Shown: piece by piece, positions 1-8,049 of the stretch
How the letters are laid out: the number at the start of each line of letters is the position of its first letter
Position numbering within the stretch: the stretch's first letter is position 1
Assembly: GCA_947459635.1 (NCBI GenBank)
Contig: CANHEA010000016.1
Span: forward strand, 1 to 42,041
Direction of reading: 5' to 3'
DNA: 42,041 nucleotides
Source of the DNA: Flavobacteriaceae bacterium
Lineage (GTDB): Bacteria > Bacteroidota > Bacteroidia > Flavobacteriales > Flavobacteriaceae
Position numbers and translations under genes: made by a program
The notes under the pieces: model-generated
Databases searched by the model: none
Told to the model about the DNA's origin: nothing
Seen by the model: the letters and a program-made list of their open reading frames with translations, nothing else

Positions 1-408
1 GAAGAAATGGAGCATTTTCAGATGGTGCATGACATTATCAAGAAACGAGGTTTAAAATTAGCACGTGAGCGCAAAGACGAATACGTGGGAGAACTAGCGC
101 AATACATGAAAAAGAGCAATACGGGAAGCCGGGTTTCAGGTTTTGTCGAGCGGATGTTGTTTTCAGCGATGATCGAGGCAAGGAGTTGTGAGCGATTTAA
201 AGTGCTCTCAGAGAATATTCAAGATGAAGAATTGTCTAAATTTTATCGCGAATTGATGGAAAGTGAGGCGGCTCATTATACTACTTTTATTGGCTATGCC
301 CGCAAATACGGCGAAGGAATAGACGTAGAAAAACGCTGGCGTGAATGGTTGGAATTCGAAGCATCCGTCATCGTAAAATACGGCAAAAAACAAACCGTTC
401 ATGGCTAG
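1..408 (+). CDS. miaE: tRNA-(ms2io6A) hydroxylase MiaE, 3' part
   Basis: This is the C-terminal 135 codons of a ferritin-like di-iron monooxygenase that hydroxylates the isopentenyl group of ms2i6A37 in tRNA. The reading frame is open at base 1, so the start lies outside the window; by family size roughly 60 residues are missing. Visible metal-ligand motifs are EExxH at the very edge (EEMEH), a Glu in IEARSCERF, and ESEAAH, whose ExxH spacing gives the second Glu/His pair. The helical, acidic sequence fits the four-helix bundle. The stop codon overlaps the next gene by 8 bp, so the two are probably co-translated. The family assignment is firm; only the truncation limits it. Confidence 0.88.
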   Translation, partial: EEMEHFQMVHDIIKKRGLKLARERKDEYVGELAQYMKKSNTGSRVSGFVERMLFSAMIEARSCERFKVLSENIQDEELSKFYRELMESEAAHYTTFIGYARKYGEGIDVEKRWREWLEFEASVIVKYGKKQTVHG

Positions 409-904
409 CGAAATTTCAATTCGACAAGCCACCCCCGCTGATTTAAAAACCATTGCTGCCATTGCTCACCAAACCTGGCATGTGGCCTATAGTGCTATTT
501 TAACCCATGAACAATTGGAGTATATGCTCGACTTGTTTTATTGCCATGAGGCTTTATCTCAAGATGTAACCCAAAAGAATCACCTTTATTTTTTGGCTTT
601 TTTAGAAGGAAAAGCGGTTGGTTTTGCCGGCATTCAACACCAGTATTTGCAATACACTACTAAGATTCACAAGTTGTACATTTTACCCCAATACCAGCGA
701 CTAAACATTGGAAAGCAACTGCTCGATTTTGTGAGCCAACGTAGCAAAGAGGCTGGTGGAAATTCGTTGACTTTGAATGTAAACCGTTTCAATTCGGCCA
801 AGTTGTTTTACGAAAAACAAGGTTTTACAGTGTTGAGATCAGAAGATATTTTGCTCGACTTTGGCTATGTGATGGAAGATTATGTGTTAATCAAAACACT
901 ATAA
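401..904 (+). CDS. GNAT family N-acetyltransferase
   Basis: A complete 167-residue GNAT-fold acetyltransferase. The N-terminal strand and helices (ISIRQATPADL, then AHQTWHVAYSAILT) are followed by the acetyl-CoA binding segment KLYILPQYQRLNIGKQLL, in which the usual Q-x-x-G-x-G/A loop is degenerate (N in place of the first Gly). A C-terminal NxxxAxxFYxxxGF motif is present (NRFNSAKLFYEKQGF). The substrate cannot be told from sequence. Its ATG lies inside the end of miaE (8-bp overlap), so the genes share a transcript, which ends at the palindromic terminator just downstream. A truncated paralogue lies at 3184-3570. Confidence 0.87.
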   Translation: MASEISIRQATPADLKTIAAIAHQTWHVAYSAILTHEQLEYMLDLFYCHEALSQDVTQKNHLYFLAFLEGKAVGFAGIQHQYLQYTTKIHKLYILPQYQRLNIGKQLLDFVSQRSKEAGGNSLTLNVNRFNSAKLFYEKQGFTVLRSEDILLDFGYVMEDYVLIKTL

Positions 905-905
905 A

Positions 906-929
906 AAAAGGAGGCAATTGCCTCCTTTT
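906..929. terminator. Bidirectional rho-independent terminator
   Basis: A perfect 24-nt palindrome with GGAGGC/GCCTCC at its core and A and T tracts at its ends. It sits between the convergent stops of the GNAT gene (904) and the lipoprotein gene (949), so it can terminate both. Confidence 0.85.
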
Positions 930-948
930 AATTTTTTATTCTATTCGT

Positions 949-2400
949 TTAATACGAACAACTACCGGTCACTGTTATCGTGTTTGAGTTGTTTAATAAA
1001 TCATAAAAATTAATTGAAAAAGTCATACTTCTGGCTCCTGTTTTAGTAACCGTTCCAGAACTTGATACAAATGGTGTATTGTTTCCATCTGTGAATTGAG
1101 CAATCAAGGCCCCACAGTTTCCTATGTTTTCTTCATAATTTATAACTTGATATGTGCCTGAACTTGATGTAGGAATACCAACAACTATAGGAGTTTCTGT
1201 AATTGATCCACTCACATAAGTAATTCCAGTCTGATAGTAATCTGTACAATCACTTCCACCTATACCTGTTAACCCATGGGTAACAAAGCCTTGTCTTGTA
1301 ATTCCATTGTAGGAGAATTGTCCCGTATTAATTCCTCCACCTCCACACATTTCTATGGTGCCTAAATTAAAAGTTTGATTTACAGATAAATTAGAAATAG
1401 GCATATCCGTTTGGTAGCCCTCTATAGTAATGTAAAGTGGTCGTTCAGATGGTACTCTTACTATAAACTCACCATTGTCATTTGAAAAAACAGTTGCGCC
1501 ATCTCCTATGTTGTCACGTACCCTAATTTTTCGAACTTGACCAGAACCATTGCAAACTAAGCGTCCTTTAATAATGGCAGGCCTGCTAAAATCATCACAG
1601 TTCCAATCAGAGAAGTGTATAACTTGACCTACATAGAAACTACCTTGTTTAGTAGCGGTTCCTTGTTCTTTCCAAAGGCCCACGGTGGTGTCAAAGTACC
1701 ATAGTTTTATACTAGATGGTGCAGTAGCTAGTTTTGATTGGGCTATGGGTTGCGCAAAACTAGCGGTACTTCCTGGTCTGAGGTTAAGTAAATTTCCCGA
1801 AGGATCATTTAGTTCGATAGAGTAATAGCCCAAGGTGCTTAAAATTCCATCTTGACCTGCCGAATTTTGTGCAGAAAAATCGCCTCCAGGCATAATGCTG
1901 CTAATTTCTTCATTGTCGTTATTTCGGAGTTTAAGGTATCCATACACTTCTCCATTGTAATTGTTTCCAGACTCGGTTCCAATAGTATTTGCTGATATGT
2001 CTACATAACCTCCATTGAAATTTAATTCATAACCTGAAGCAGAATTAAAAATAAATGGAGTCCCTTTGCTATCAAGCATAATTTGGACATTTTGATCCTC
2101 ATCATCAACAGGAGTAACTCCTCGAAATCCTGCAAAAAAGCCTTGTTTTAGTGCTTTAACAACATAGCGATCTTTTCTTGGTAATCCACTTAAAACAAAA
2201 GATCCATCGCTGCTGCTAACTGCAGTAATATCATCTACTGAGATTTCTGCCCCACTGATTGGATTTTGATATTCATCAACAACTTTTCCGTTAATTGTAA
2301 TGTTTGAAGATGGCCCGCTTGAATCCTTATCACCCTTATCGCAAGCAATTAGTAAAATACTTAATACTAGTATTAATACATAACTTAGTCTTTTTTTCAT
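949..2400 (-). CDS. Lipoprotein with carboxypeptidase-regulatory-like domains
   Basis: A 483-residue predicted lipoprotein. Residues 1-20 are a signal peptide ending in a lipobox (LIAC, Cys20). The Cys is followed by an acidic stretch (DKGDKD) of the kind that directs Bacteroidota lipoproteins to the cell surface. Residues about 34-110 form a carboxypeptidase-regulatory-like beta-sandwich (GKVVDEYQNPISGAEI, then SSDGSFVLSGLP). A second, more divergent copy is seen around 275-350 (IKGRLVCNGSGQVRKIRV, then NDNGEFIVRVP). The C-terminus is Gly/Ser/Thr-rich and beta-like. No catalytic motif is visible, so a structural or ligand-binding surface role is inferred. The gene stands alone; I saw no TAnnTTTG box in the 102-bp AT-rich gap upstream. 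Confidence 0.75.
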   Translation of the reverse strand: MKKRLSYVLILVLSILLIACDKGDKDSSGPSSNITINGKVVDEYQNPISGAEISVDDITAVSSSDGSFVLSGLPRKDRYVVKALKQGFFAGFRGVTPVDDEDQNVQIMLDSKGTPFIFNSASGYELNFNGGYVDISANTIGTESGNNYNGEVYGYLKLRNNDNEEISSIMPGGDFSAQNSAGQDGILSTLGYYSIELNDPSGNLLNLRPGSTASFAQPIAQSKLATAPSSIKLWYFDTTVGLWKEQGTATKQGSFYVGQVIHFSDWNCDDFSRPAIIKGRLVCNGSGQVRKIRVRDNIGDGATVFSNDNGEFIVRVPSERPLYITIEGYQTDMPISNLSVNQTFNLGTIEMCGGGGINTGQFSYNGITRQGFVTHGLTGIGGSDCTDYYQTGITYVSGSITETPIVVGIPTSSSGTYQVINYEENIGNCGALIAQFTDGNNTPFVSSSGTVTKTGARSMTFSINFYDLLNNSNTITVTGSCSY

Positions 2401-2502
2401 TTGATTTAATTTTTGAGTTAGTAAAATAAAATTAATATAATTTTTAATTTAAATCATTTATTTCGAGTTTATTATATCGAAATATTTATTTTAAATGGAA
2501 TT

Positions 2503-3084
2503 TTACTTACAAAAGGAATGTATTTTAAGTCCTATTTGATTAACTAATCCTTCTAATTTAGTAGCTGCAAAAACCGCTTTATTTAGCTTAGTTTTGGATG
2601 GATTAATGCTGTAGTTTTCACTGCTATAAAAGTTAGCTTTTTGAGCCATTGCCACTTCAAATTCGGTGCGATGCATGTCACAATAATCAAATAATACACC
2701 TTGTAAATTGGTTTTCATGAAATCTACCGCAAGTAAACTGCAGTTAGTAAAATTCGCTGCATGTATTGGTAGCGTATAGAATTTTGAAAAATCCAAACGG
2801 CAATGGTCAAATTCAAACTCAAATAATAGCCGATCACACATGGCAAAATTTAGGTTTTTCAAGTTGCAGTTCACAAATTTCACCGATCGCAATGCCACGT
2901 GGTTTATTTGGGCTCCTTCAAATTGACAATAACGAAAAGACCAGGAAAGAAAGGTGACTCCCAAAAAATTACAGGCGCCAAAGTCACAGTCAATAAATGT
3001 ACAATCTTCAAATTCGGTCAGGTTAAGTTCGTCACGAGTGAAGCATTTGTTGGCGATTGTTGATTGATAAATATAAGAAGTCAA
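2503..3084 (-). CDS. Pentapeptide-repeat protein, copy 1
   Basis: A 193-residue pentapeptide-repeat protein with no signal peptide, so cytoplasmic. Repeats of the A/C-D/N-L/F-x-x type run through nearly its whole length (CTFIDCDF, ACNFLGVTF, CQFEGAQI, FTNCSLLAVDF), predicting a right-handed quadrilateral beta-helix. Some members of this superfamily (Qnr, McbG, MfpA) mimic DNA and protect or inhibit gyrase; many others have no known role. The start codon is TTG. It is supported by gap-free alignment with the paralogue at 7405-7974, whose homologous start is ATG followed by the same Thr (MTSY versus MTNY). About half of all positions are shared between the two proteins. Confidence 0.82.
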   Translation of the reverse strand: MTSYIYQSTIANKCFTRDELNLTEFEDCTFIDCDFGACNFLGVTFLSWSFRYCQFEGAQINHVALRSVKFVNCNLKNLNFAMCDRLLFEFEFDHCRLDFSKFYTLPIHAANFTNCSLLAVDFMKTNLQGVLFDYCDMHRTEFEVAMAQKANFYSSENYSINPSKTKLNKAVFAATKLEGLVNQIGLKIHSFCK

Positions 3085-3183
3085 GCTATTTTTTGGGTGG
3101 ATTTACGAATTGAAAAGTACGTTAGTATTCCTTAAACCACAGCAGTTTAAAGTGAAATAATCACTTCGTCTCAAATTAAGTAT

Positions 3184-3570
3184 ATGCTTGATTTGTTTTA
3201 CTCAGAAGCTGCGTTGACTGACAGCATAATCAACAAAGGTCATGATTTTAAACTTCTAAAATTCGAAGATGAGACAATAGGATTTGCTGCTTTTGAGCAT
3301 AATTATCTCAATCAAAAAGTGACGCGATTGCATAAATTATATCTGCTTCCCAGTTCTCAAGGGAAAGGGCAGGGCAAGTTATTGTTAGAAGCGGTCGTTG
3401 AAAAGGCAAAAGAAAGTTTATCGCTTAACATTTCGCTAAACGTTAATAAATTTAATTCAGCAATTGATTTTTACAAGAAACTTGGATTTGAAATTGTTGG
3501 TGAAGAAAAATTACCCATCGGCAACGATTTTTTTATGGATGACTACAAAATGGAGTTGCAACTAAAGTAA
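3184..3570 (+). CDS. 5'-truncated GNAT acetyltransferase (probable remnant)
   Basis: An open frame of 128 codons matching residues 41 onward of the GNAT at 401-904 (YMLDLFY, HKLY.LP, LNVNKFNSA). The acetyl-CoA loop is intact and more canonical than in the full-length copy (QGKGQGK). The first strand and helices of the fold are missing. Homology continues upstream of the ATG (frame SEIITSSQIKY) until an in-frame TAA at 3148-3150, where the paralogue has Tyr. Only 63 bp separate that stop from the divergent pentapeptide gene, so the N-terminus has been lost. It may be a pseudogene, or a short protein lacking the normal substrate half. The reading frame downstream is undamaged. Confidence 0.6.
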   Translation: MLDLFYSEAALTDSIINKGHDFKLLKFEDETIGFAAFEHNYLNQKVTRLHKLYLLPSSQGKGQGKLLLEAVVEKAKESLSLNISLNVNKFNSAIDFYKKLGFEIVGEEKLPIGNDFFMDDYKMELQLK

Positions 3571-4152
3571 CTACTTGACAACAATATGTCCCCAATTTTC
3601 TCCGGAAATAATTCGATTAAGATGCGTGTGACTAATGCCAAATTGTTTGGCAATTAGACTTTTGCGTGTACTTCCTTTAGGGTTCAACAACATTTTCTTG
3701 ATGCGAATAACAGTGGTTACGCTTAGTTTTCGACCATCAGATTTGATGTTGTGTTCTAGTAAATCCTGCTTAGCTCTAATAACTTTTGGACTGCGTTTGT
3801 AGTGCGCTAGTTTTTCATCATAATTGACCCAACGTAGATTCTTAAAATCGTCATTATCGCGAACATAATCGAGATGTATGACATACTGTTGGTCTTCCGA
3901 AGTTTTTGGAATAAAGTACTTAGCTACTAATTTGTAAACAAATTTCACTCGGTTTTTGATCTCATCGCCGTTTCTTTCTTTGTGTCTAAAAACAACGTAA
4001 CCGTCAGATCTGCCTCCTTTTACGATGTTTCCGTCTTCAAGTTTGTCAACAAAACTAGCTATTCTTCCTTTGTTCGAGATCGCGTAGCGCTTTTTGAGTA
4101 AAGTTTCAAAGTCAATTTCTTTGAAAACTTCATTGGGATAAATTCGAATCAT
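3571..4152 (-). CDS. NUMOD4/HNH-endonuclease-like protein
   Basis: A 193-residue protein with the layout of free-standing HNH homing-type nucleases. An N-terminal NUMOD4-like segment (YAISNKGRIAS, then GYVVFRHKERNG) leads into an HNH-like core (FVYKLVAKYFIP, then VIHLDYVRDNDDFKNLRWV). A C-terminal helix-turn-helix covers about 143-190 (SVTTVIRIKKML, then IAKQFGISHTHLNRIISGENW). The central His and the last Asn of the nuclease motif are present, but the first His of the usual vHrLVA segment is Tyr here. Nuclease activity is therefore uncertain and the protein may only bind DNA. No intron, intein or phage gene is adjacent. Its stop abuts the end of the truncated GNAT. Confidence 0.68.
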   Translation of the reverse strand: MIRIYPNEVFKEIDFETLLKKRYAISNKGRIASFVDKLEDGNIVKGGRSDGYVVFRHKERNGDEIKNRVKFVYKLVAKYFIPKTSEDQQYVIHLDYVRDNDDFKNLRWVNYDEKLAHYKRSPKVIRAKQDLLEHNIKSDGRKLSVTTVIRIKKMLLNPKGSTRKSLIAKQFGISHTHLNRIISGENWGHIVVK

Positions 4153-4326
4153 TTTTTATTCTTAAAACAAATAAATAAAATAATGTGGTATATTATTTTG
4201 CATATTGGCTTAGGTGTGGTATTTAAGTAATTTGCAATAATTTCTTGGGCCAAATATATATTTTTTTAGTAAATGTATTGTCATTATGATATAAATGTTA
4301 AGTTAAAATTAATTGAATGCTAATTG

Positions 4327-4360
4327 TTGGTCGATTTCTCTCGGTTTATTCGTAAATTTG
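4327..4360 (+). promoter_or_regulatory. Bacteroidota-type promoter of the exporter operon
   Basis: The -7 box TAAATTTG (4353-4360) matches TAnnTTTG. A TTG at 4327-4329 lies 23 bp upstream as the -33 element. Transcription would begin near 4367, which favours the ATG at 4395 over an in-frame TTG at 4371. Confidence 0.55.
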
Positions 4361-4394
4361 AGAGGAATAATTGTCCCATTTGAATCATCTAATT

Positions 4395-5477
4395 ATGCGA
4401 AGTTTATTAATTCTATTAAGCACTATTTTGATTTCCTGCTCTCCTAAAAAATCAAATGAACTTCAAGTAAAGAAAAATGACATTACAGAAAGTGTTTATG
4501 CATCCGGCATCGTCAAGTCGATTGGGCAATACACCGTTTTTTCGACTGTAAATGGAATTCTTCAAAGCACAAAAGTAACCGTAGGTCAACAAATTAGCAG
4601 CAATCAAGTACTTTTTGAACTAGATTCCGACAAAGCAAAACTCAACGAAGCAAATTCAAAATTAGTCTACGATTTAAGCCAGAACAGCAGTCGATATATT
4701 CAAGACAAAATAGCTGAAATGGAGTTAAGAGTGCAATCTGCAAAAGACAAGCTCGCCCTCGACGAGTCCATCTACAATCGCAATAAGCGGATCAAAGAAT
4801 TCCAAGTGATTTCAGAAATCGATTTTGAGCGCGTTGAATTGGCGTATAAGAGTTCGAAAGTTGCGTACGAATCGGCAAAAAAGCAACTAAGTCAATTGAA
4901 AGCGCAATTGAATAATGAACAAATACGAAATGCCAACACCTTACAAATCAGTAAAGAAGCATTGGGAGATTTTGAAATTAGAAGCGCCTTTTCTGGAAAA
5001 CTTTTTGACATTTTGGTAAAAGACGGTAGTCTAATAACAACACAGACACCGCTTGCTATCGTTGGAGAAATGGACTCTTTTTTACTTGAATTAGATGTCG
5101 ATGAAAATGACATGGTTCGAGTGGCAATCGGGCAAAAGGTAATGGTGACTTTAGACAGTTACAGAAATCAGGTATTCGAAGCTGTTGTAGATAAGATTTA
5201 TCCCATTATGGACGAGCGTTCCAGAACTTTCAAAATTGAAGCGCACTTTGTCAAAATTCCACCCAAACTTTATCCCAATCTAACTGCTGAAGCGAATATC
5301 ATTATTCAAACGAAAAGAAATACAATCACAATTCCAAAAAGTTATTTATTGCCTGGAGACTCGGTCTTGATTGATACGGACAAAAAACAGAAAGTAACCG
5401 TTGGCTTAAGCGACTATCAAAAGGTTGAAGTTTTGCAAGGATTGCAAAGTGGAACAACAATTTATCAACCTGAATAA
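4395..5477 (+). CDS. Lipoprotein periplasmic adaptor (HlyD/MacA-type)
   Basis: A 360-residue membrane-fusion (adaptor) subunit. The N-terminus is a lipoprotein signal (LIS-Cys15). A split biotinyl-lipoyl-like domain (about 35-80 and 205-225) brackets a long coiled-coil hairpin rich in K/E/Q (about 85-190). A beta-barrel region follows (LELDVDENDMVRVAIGQKV), then a C-terminal membrane-proximal domain. Adaptors of this type link an inner-membrane ABC exporter to an outer-membrane channel. I chose the ATG at 4395 because the lipobox then falls at the usual distance and the promoter box lies just upstream. Its stop overlaps the permease start by one base, showing tight coupling. No outer-membrane factor is encoded nearby. 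Confidence 0.85.
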   Translation: MRSLLILLSTILISCSPKKSNELQVKKNDITESVYASGIVKSIGQYTVFSTVNGILQSTKVTVGQQISSNQVLFELDSDKAKLNEANSKLVYDLSQNSSRYIQDKIAEMELRVQSAKDKLALDESIYNRNKRIKEFQVISEIDFERVELAYKSSKVAYESAKKQLSQLKAQLNNEQIRNANTLQISKEALGDFEIRSAFSGKLFDILVKDGSLITTQTPLAIVGEMDSFLLELDVDENDMVRVAIGQKVMVTLDSYRNQVFEAVVDKIYPIMDERSRTFKIEAHFVKIPPKLYPNLTAEANIIIQTKRNTITIPKSYLLPGDSVLIDTDKKQKVTVGLSDYQKVEVLQGLQSGTTIYQPE

Positions 5478-6733
5478 TGAACTTCAACCTCATCTTAAAT
5501 ATTGCTTTTCACTTGCTTCGGGCGAGGCTCAAACAAACAATCGTCGCCGCAGTTGGTGTGACATTCGGAATTGCTATGTTTATTTCCTTAGTGAGTTTTA
5601 TGAATGGCTTGAATGACTTGTTAGACGGCTTGATGCTCAACAGAACGCCACATATTCGGTTGTATAATGAAATCAAACCTTCGAAAGACCAAGCGGTGAA
5701 TATTTCAGATCAATTCAAAAACAACGAGAATTTTATTAGTTCTATCAAACCGAAAGACCGCGGAAAATCGATCTACAATTGTAAAGCTATTTTAAAGGTA
5801 CTAAAAGAAGACAAGCGTGTCATTGATGTCGCTCCGAAAATCATGACGCCAGTGTTCTTCAACTCGGGAACCATCGAAATATCTGGAATCATTAACGGTA
5901 TTGATGTCACTGCAGAGGAAAAATTGTTTGCGTTTAGCGATTATATTATCGACGGAAATATGGCGGACTTAGAGAGAAATAATAGCATCATTATCGGCAA
6001 AGGCTTGGCAGATAAGATGCTGAAAGTCAAAGGAGATGTCATTAAAATTACCACTTCAAAAGGAAACTTAGCCTCGCTAAAAATTGTCGGAATTTCTCAA
6101 ATCGGAATCTCAGAAATAGATGATGTTTCCTCGTATACGTCACTTGATACAGCGCAAAAACTATTAGGTGAACCCACAAACTATATTACCGACATCCAAA
6201 TTAAATTGTACGACATGGGAACCGCTCCCCTTGTTGCCAAAGAAATGCGAGCCACTTTTAATGTAGATGCCATCGATTATCAAACCGCCAATTCGCAATT
6301 TGAAACAGGTAGTTCGGTGCGAAGTATTATCTCGTATGCTGTTGGAATTGTACTATTGATTGTAGCTGGATTTGGCATCTACAACATACTAAACATGATG
6401 ATTTATGAGAAAATGGATAGCATCGCCATTCTAAAAGCAACCGGATTTTCTGGAAGCGATGTAAAATGGATTTTTGTGAGTTTGTCGTTGATTATTGGAT
6501 TAGTAGGAGGTGTTTTTGGACTTTTATTCGGCTATATCTTCACCTCAATCATTGACGTGATTCCTTTTGAAACCGCTGCCTTGCCGACGATAAAGACTTA
6601 TCCAATCAATTATAATCCGATGTTTTACGTCATTGGAATTTCGTTTGCGCTTTTCACGACCGCCATTGCTGGACTATTTCCTGCTTTGAAAGCGAGTAAG
6701 ATCGATCCAGTTGAAATCATTAGAGGAAAGTAA
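5477..6733 (+). CDS. ABC transporter permease, FtsX/MacB family
   Basis: A 418-residue inner-membrane subunit with the classic FtsX/LolCE/MacB layout. One N-terminal transmembrane helix (about 20-42) is followed by a large MacB-like periplasmic domain (about 45-285) and three C-terminal helices (about 285-310, 333-358, 382-405). The cytoplasmic coupling segment between the second and third helices carries the conserved EKMDSIAILKATGFS pattern, and the protein ends with the family signature KASKIDPVEIIRGK. The ATPase is encoded separately, one base downstream, unlike E. coli MacB. Cargo is unknown; related systems export peptides or antibiotics, or extract lipoproteins. Confidence 0.87.
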   Translation: MNFNLILNIAFHLLRARLKQTIVAAVGVTFGIAMFISLVSFMNGLNDLLDGLMLNRTPHIRLYNEIKPSKDQAVNISDQFKNNENFISSIKPKDRGKSIYNCKAILKVLKEDKRVIDVAPKIMTPVFFNSGTIEISGIINGIDVTAEEKLFAFSDYIIDGNMADLERNNSIIIGKGLADKMLKVKGDVIKITTSKGNLASLKIVGISQIGISEIDDVSSYTSLDTAQKLLGEPTNYITDIQIKLYDMGTAPLVAKEMRATFNVDAIDYQTANSQFETGSSVRSIISYAVGIVLLIVAGFGIYNILNMMIYEKMDSIAILKATGFSGSDVKWIFVSLSLIIGLVGGVFGLLFGYIFTSIIDVIPFETAALPTIKTYPINYNPMFYVIGISFALFTTAIAGLFPALKASKIDPVEIIRGK

Positions 6734-6734
6734 T

Positions 6735-7412
6735 ATGAACAACGATCAAGTAATTGCCACCAAAGGTTTGACCAAGTACTTCTACGACCCGATAAAATTT
6801 CAGGTCTTGAAGCAAATCAATTTGACTATCAATCATGGCGAATTCGTTTCGATTGTTGGAAAATCCGGCTGCGGGAAATCGACTTTGTTGTACTTGCTTT
6901 CAACCATGGATACCGATTATGAAGGAGAAATTTATATTCACAACCAATTAGTTACCGGTCAAACAGATGTTGAATTGGCCAAAGTTCGAAATGAAAAAAT
7001 CGGGTTTGTTTTCCAATTTCACTATCTCTTATCGGAGTATAGTGTCTTAAAAAATGTAATGCTTCCAGGTCTAAAATTGGCAAGACTATCAGCCAAAGAA
7101 ATAGAACACCGAGCGATGGAACATCTACGAACCCTCGATATGCAAGATCAAGCACTCAAAATGCCCAATCAATTGAGTGGTGGACAAAAGCAAAGAGTGG
7201 CCATTGCACGCGCGCTAATTAATGATCCGTTGATTATTATGGGAGATGAGCCAACCGGAAATCTAGACAAGAAAAACAGTGATTTGGTTTTTGATATTTT
7301 CAATAAATTGGCGGAAGAAAAAGATCAAACCTTGCTGATTGTGACCCATGACAACGACTTTGCAAAGCGAACCCATCGCATCATTACGATGGAAGACGGT
7401 GCCATTATTTAA
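6735..7412 (+). CDS. ABC transporter ATP-binding protein (MacB/LolD-like)
   Basis: A 225-residue ABC ATPase with every core motif: Walker A GKSGCGKST (42-50), Q-loop Gln94, signature LSGGQ (147-151), Walker B LIIMGDE (166-172) and H-loop His205. Length and sequence fit the LolD/MacB nucleotide-binding subfamily that energises mechanotransmission exporters. The ATG at 6735, one base after the permease stop, gives the normal N-terminus; an earlier in-frame start inside the permease would add eight unrelated residues. It is the last gene of the operon, and its end overlaps by 8 bp the end of the convergent pentapeptide gene. Confidence 0.9.
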   Translation: MNNDQVIATKGLTKYFYDPIKFQVLKQINLTINHGEFVSIVGKSGCGKSTLLYLLSTMDTDYEGEIYIHNQLVTGQTDVELAKVRNEKIGFVFQFHYLLSEYSVLKNVMLPGLKLARLSAKEIEHRAMEHLRTLDMQDQALKMPNQLSGGQKQRVAIARALINDPLIIMGDEPTGNLDKKNSDLVFDIFNKLAEEKDQTLLIVTHDNDFAKRTHRIITMEDGAII

Positions 7413-7974
7413 TGATCAAATCGTGCTTGAACAATAATCCTTTGACTTCAGGAAATGAAAAAACTGTTTTCTTTATTTTTGTTTTTTCCGGATCGATGGT
7501 GTAATTATAGCTGGTTCTAAAATCTGCTTTATTGGCGATGGCTTTATTAAATTCGCTTCGATATAAATCGCATTGGTCAAAAATAACTTCTGATAAGTCT
7601 GTATTCATAAAATCAACGGCAATCAAACTACAGTTGGTAAAGGCAGTTCCTTTGATTTTTAAGGTATAAAACTTCGAGAAGTCTAAAATACAATCTGTGA
7701 AGGCAATATCAAATATAAGTTTATCGCACATCGAAAAGTTGACTTCTTTGATTTGACAATGTTCAAAATTGACTGTCCGTAAAGCAACATGATTGATTTT
7801 CGCGCCATCAAAATTGCACTGGTAAAACCGGCAATCGATAAAGGTGACGCCTATGAAGTTCACCATCCTAAAATCGCAATTAGAGAAAACGCAACGCTCA
7901 AACTCCTTTAAGTTCAGTTCATCGGAAGTGTAAGTGATACCGTCAAATTCGATATCTAGAAAGTAGTTAGTCAT
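7405..7974 (-). CDS. Pentapeptide-repeat protein, copy 2
   Basis: A 189-residue cytoplasmic beta-helix protein, paralogous to 2503-3084 along its entire length without gaps. Shared stretches include INHVALR, LDFSKFYTL, FTNCSL, AVDFM and the C-terminal KTK. Pentapeptide units with central Phe/Leu recur (CVFSNCDF, CNFDGAKI, CILDF). The ATG at 7974 is chosen because it aligns with the paralogue's start; upstream in-frame codons would add 17 residues that run into the tRNA terminator. It is convergent with, and overlaps, the exporter ATPase gene. By family knowledge it could protect a DNA-binding target such as gyrase, but this is inference only. Confidence 0.82.
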   Translation of the reverse strand: MTNYFLDIEFDGITYTSDELNLKEFERCVFSNCDFRMVNFIGVTFIDCRFYQCNFDGAKINHVALRTVNFEHCQIKEVNFSMCDKLIFDIAFTDCILDFSKFYTLKIKGTAFTNCSLIAVDFMNTDLSEVIFDQCDLYRSEFNKAIANKADFRTSYNYTIDPEKTKIKKTVFSFPEVKGLLFKHDLIIK

Positions 7975-8000
7975 TGCGATAAAGTAACGATTTTGAAACC

Positions 8001-8040
8001 GTTTAAAAAAGAAAAAAGCTCCCAATCGTTTAGGAGCTTT
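8001..8040 (-). terminator. Rho-independent terminator of tRNA-Arg
   Basis: On the minus strand an 8-bp stem (AAAGCTCC pairing with GGAGCTTT, 8033-8040 and 8015-8022) with a 10-nt loop is followed by a T-rich run (8014 down to about 8001). It lies directly downstream of the tRNA and before the pentapeptide gene. Confidence 0.8.
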
Positions 8041-8049
8041 ACATTCTTG

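Noticed and set aside
208..462. 84-codon minus-strand frame opposite miaE and the GNAT start
   Set aside because: Both overlapped frames on the plus strand have family homology; this one has none.
906..929. 24-nt perfect palindrome considered as an insertion-sequence end or operator
   Set aside because: Its position between convergent stops and the flanking A and T tracts fit a bidirectional terminator; no transposase or target-site duplication is nearby.
4371..4395. Upstream in-frame TTG as the start of the adaptor gene
   Set aside because: It would push the lipobox too far from the N-terminus and falls at the predicted transcription start.
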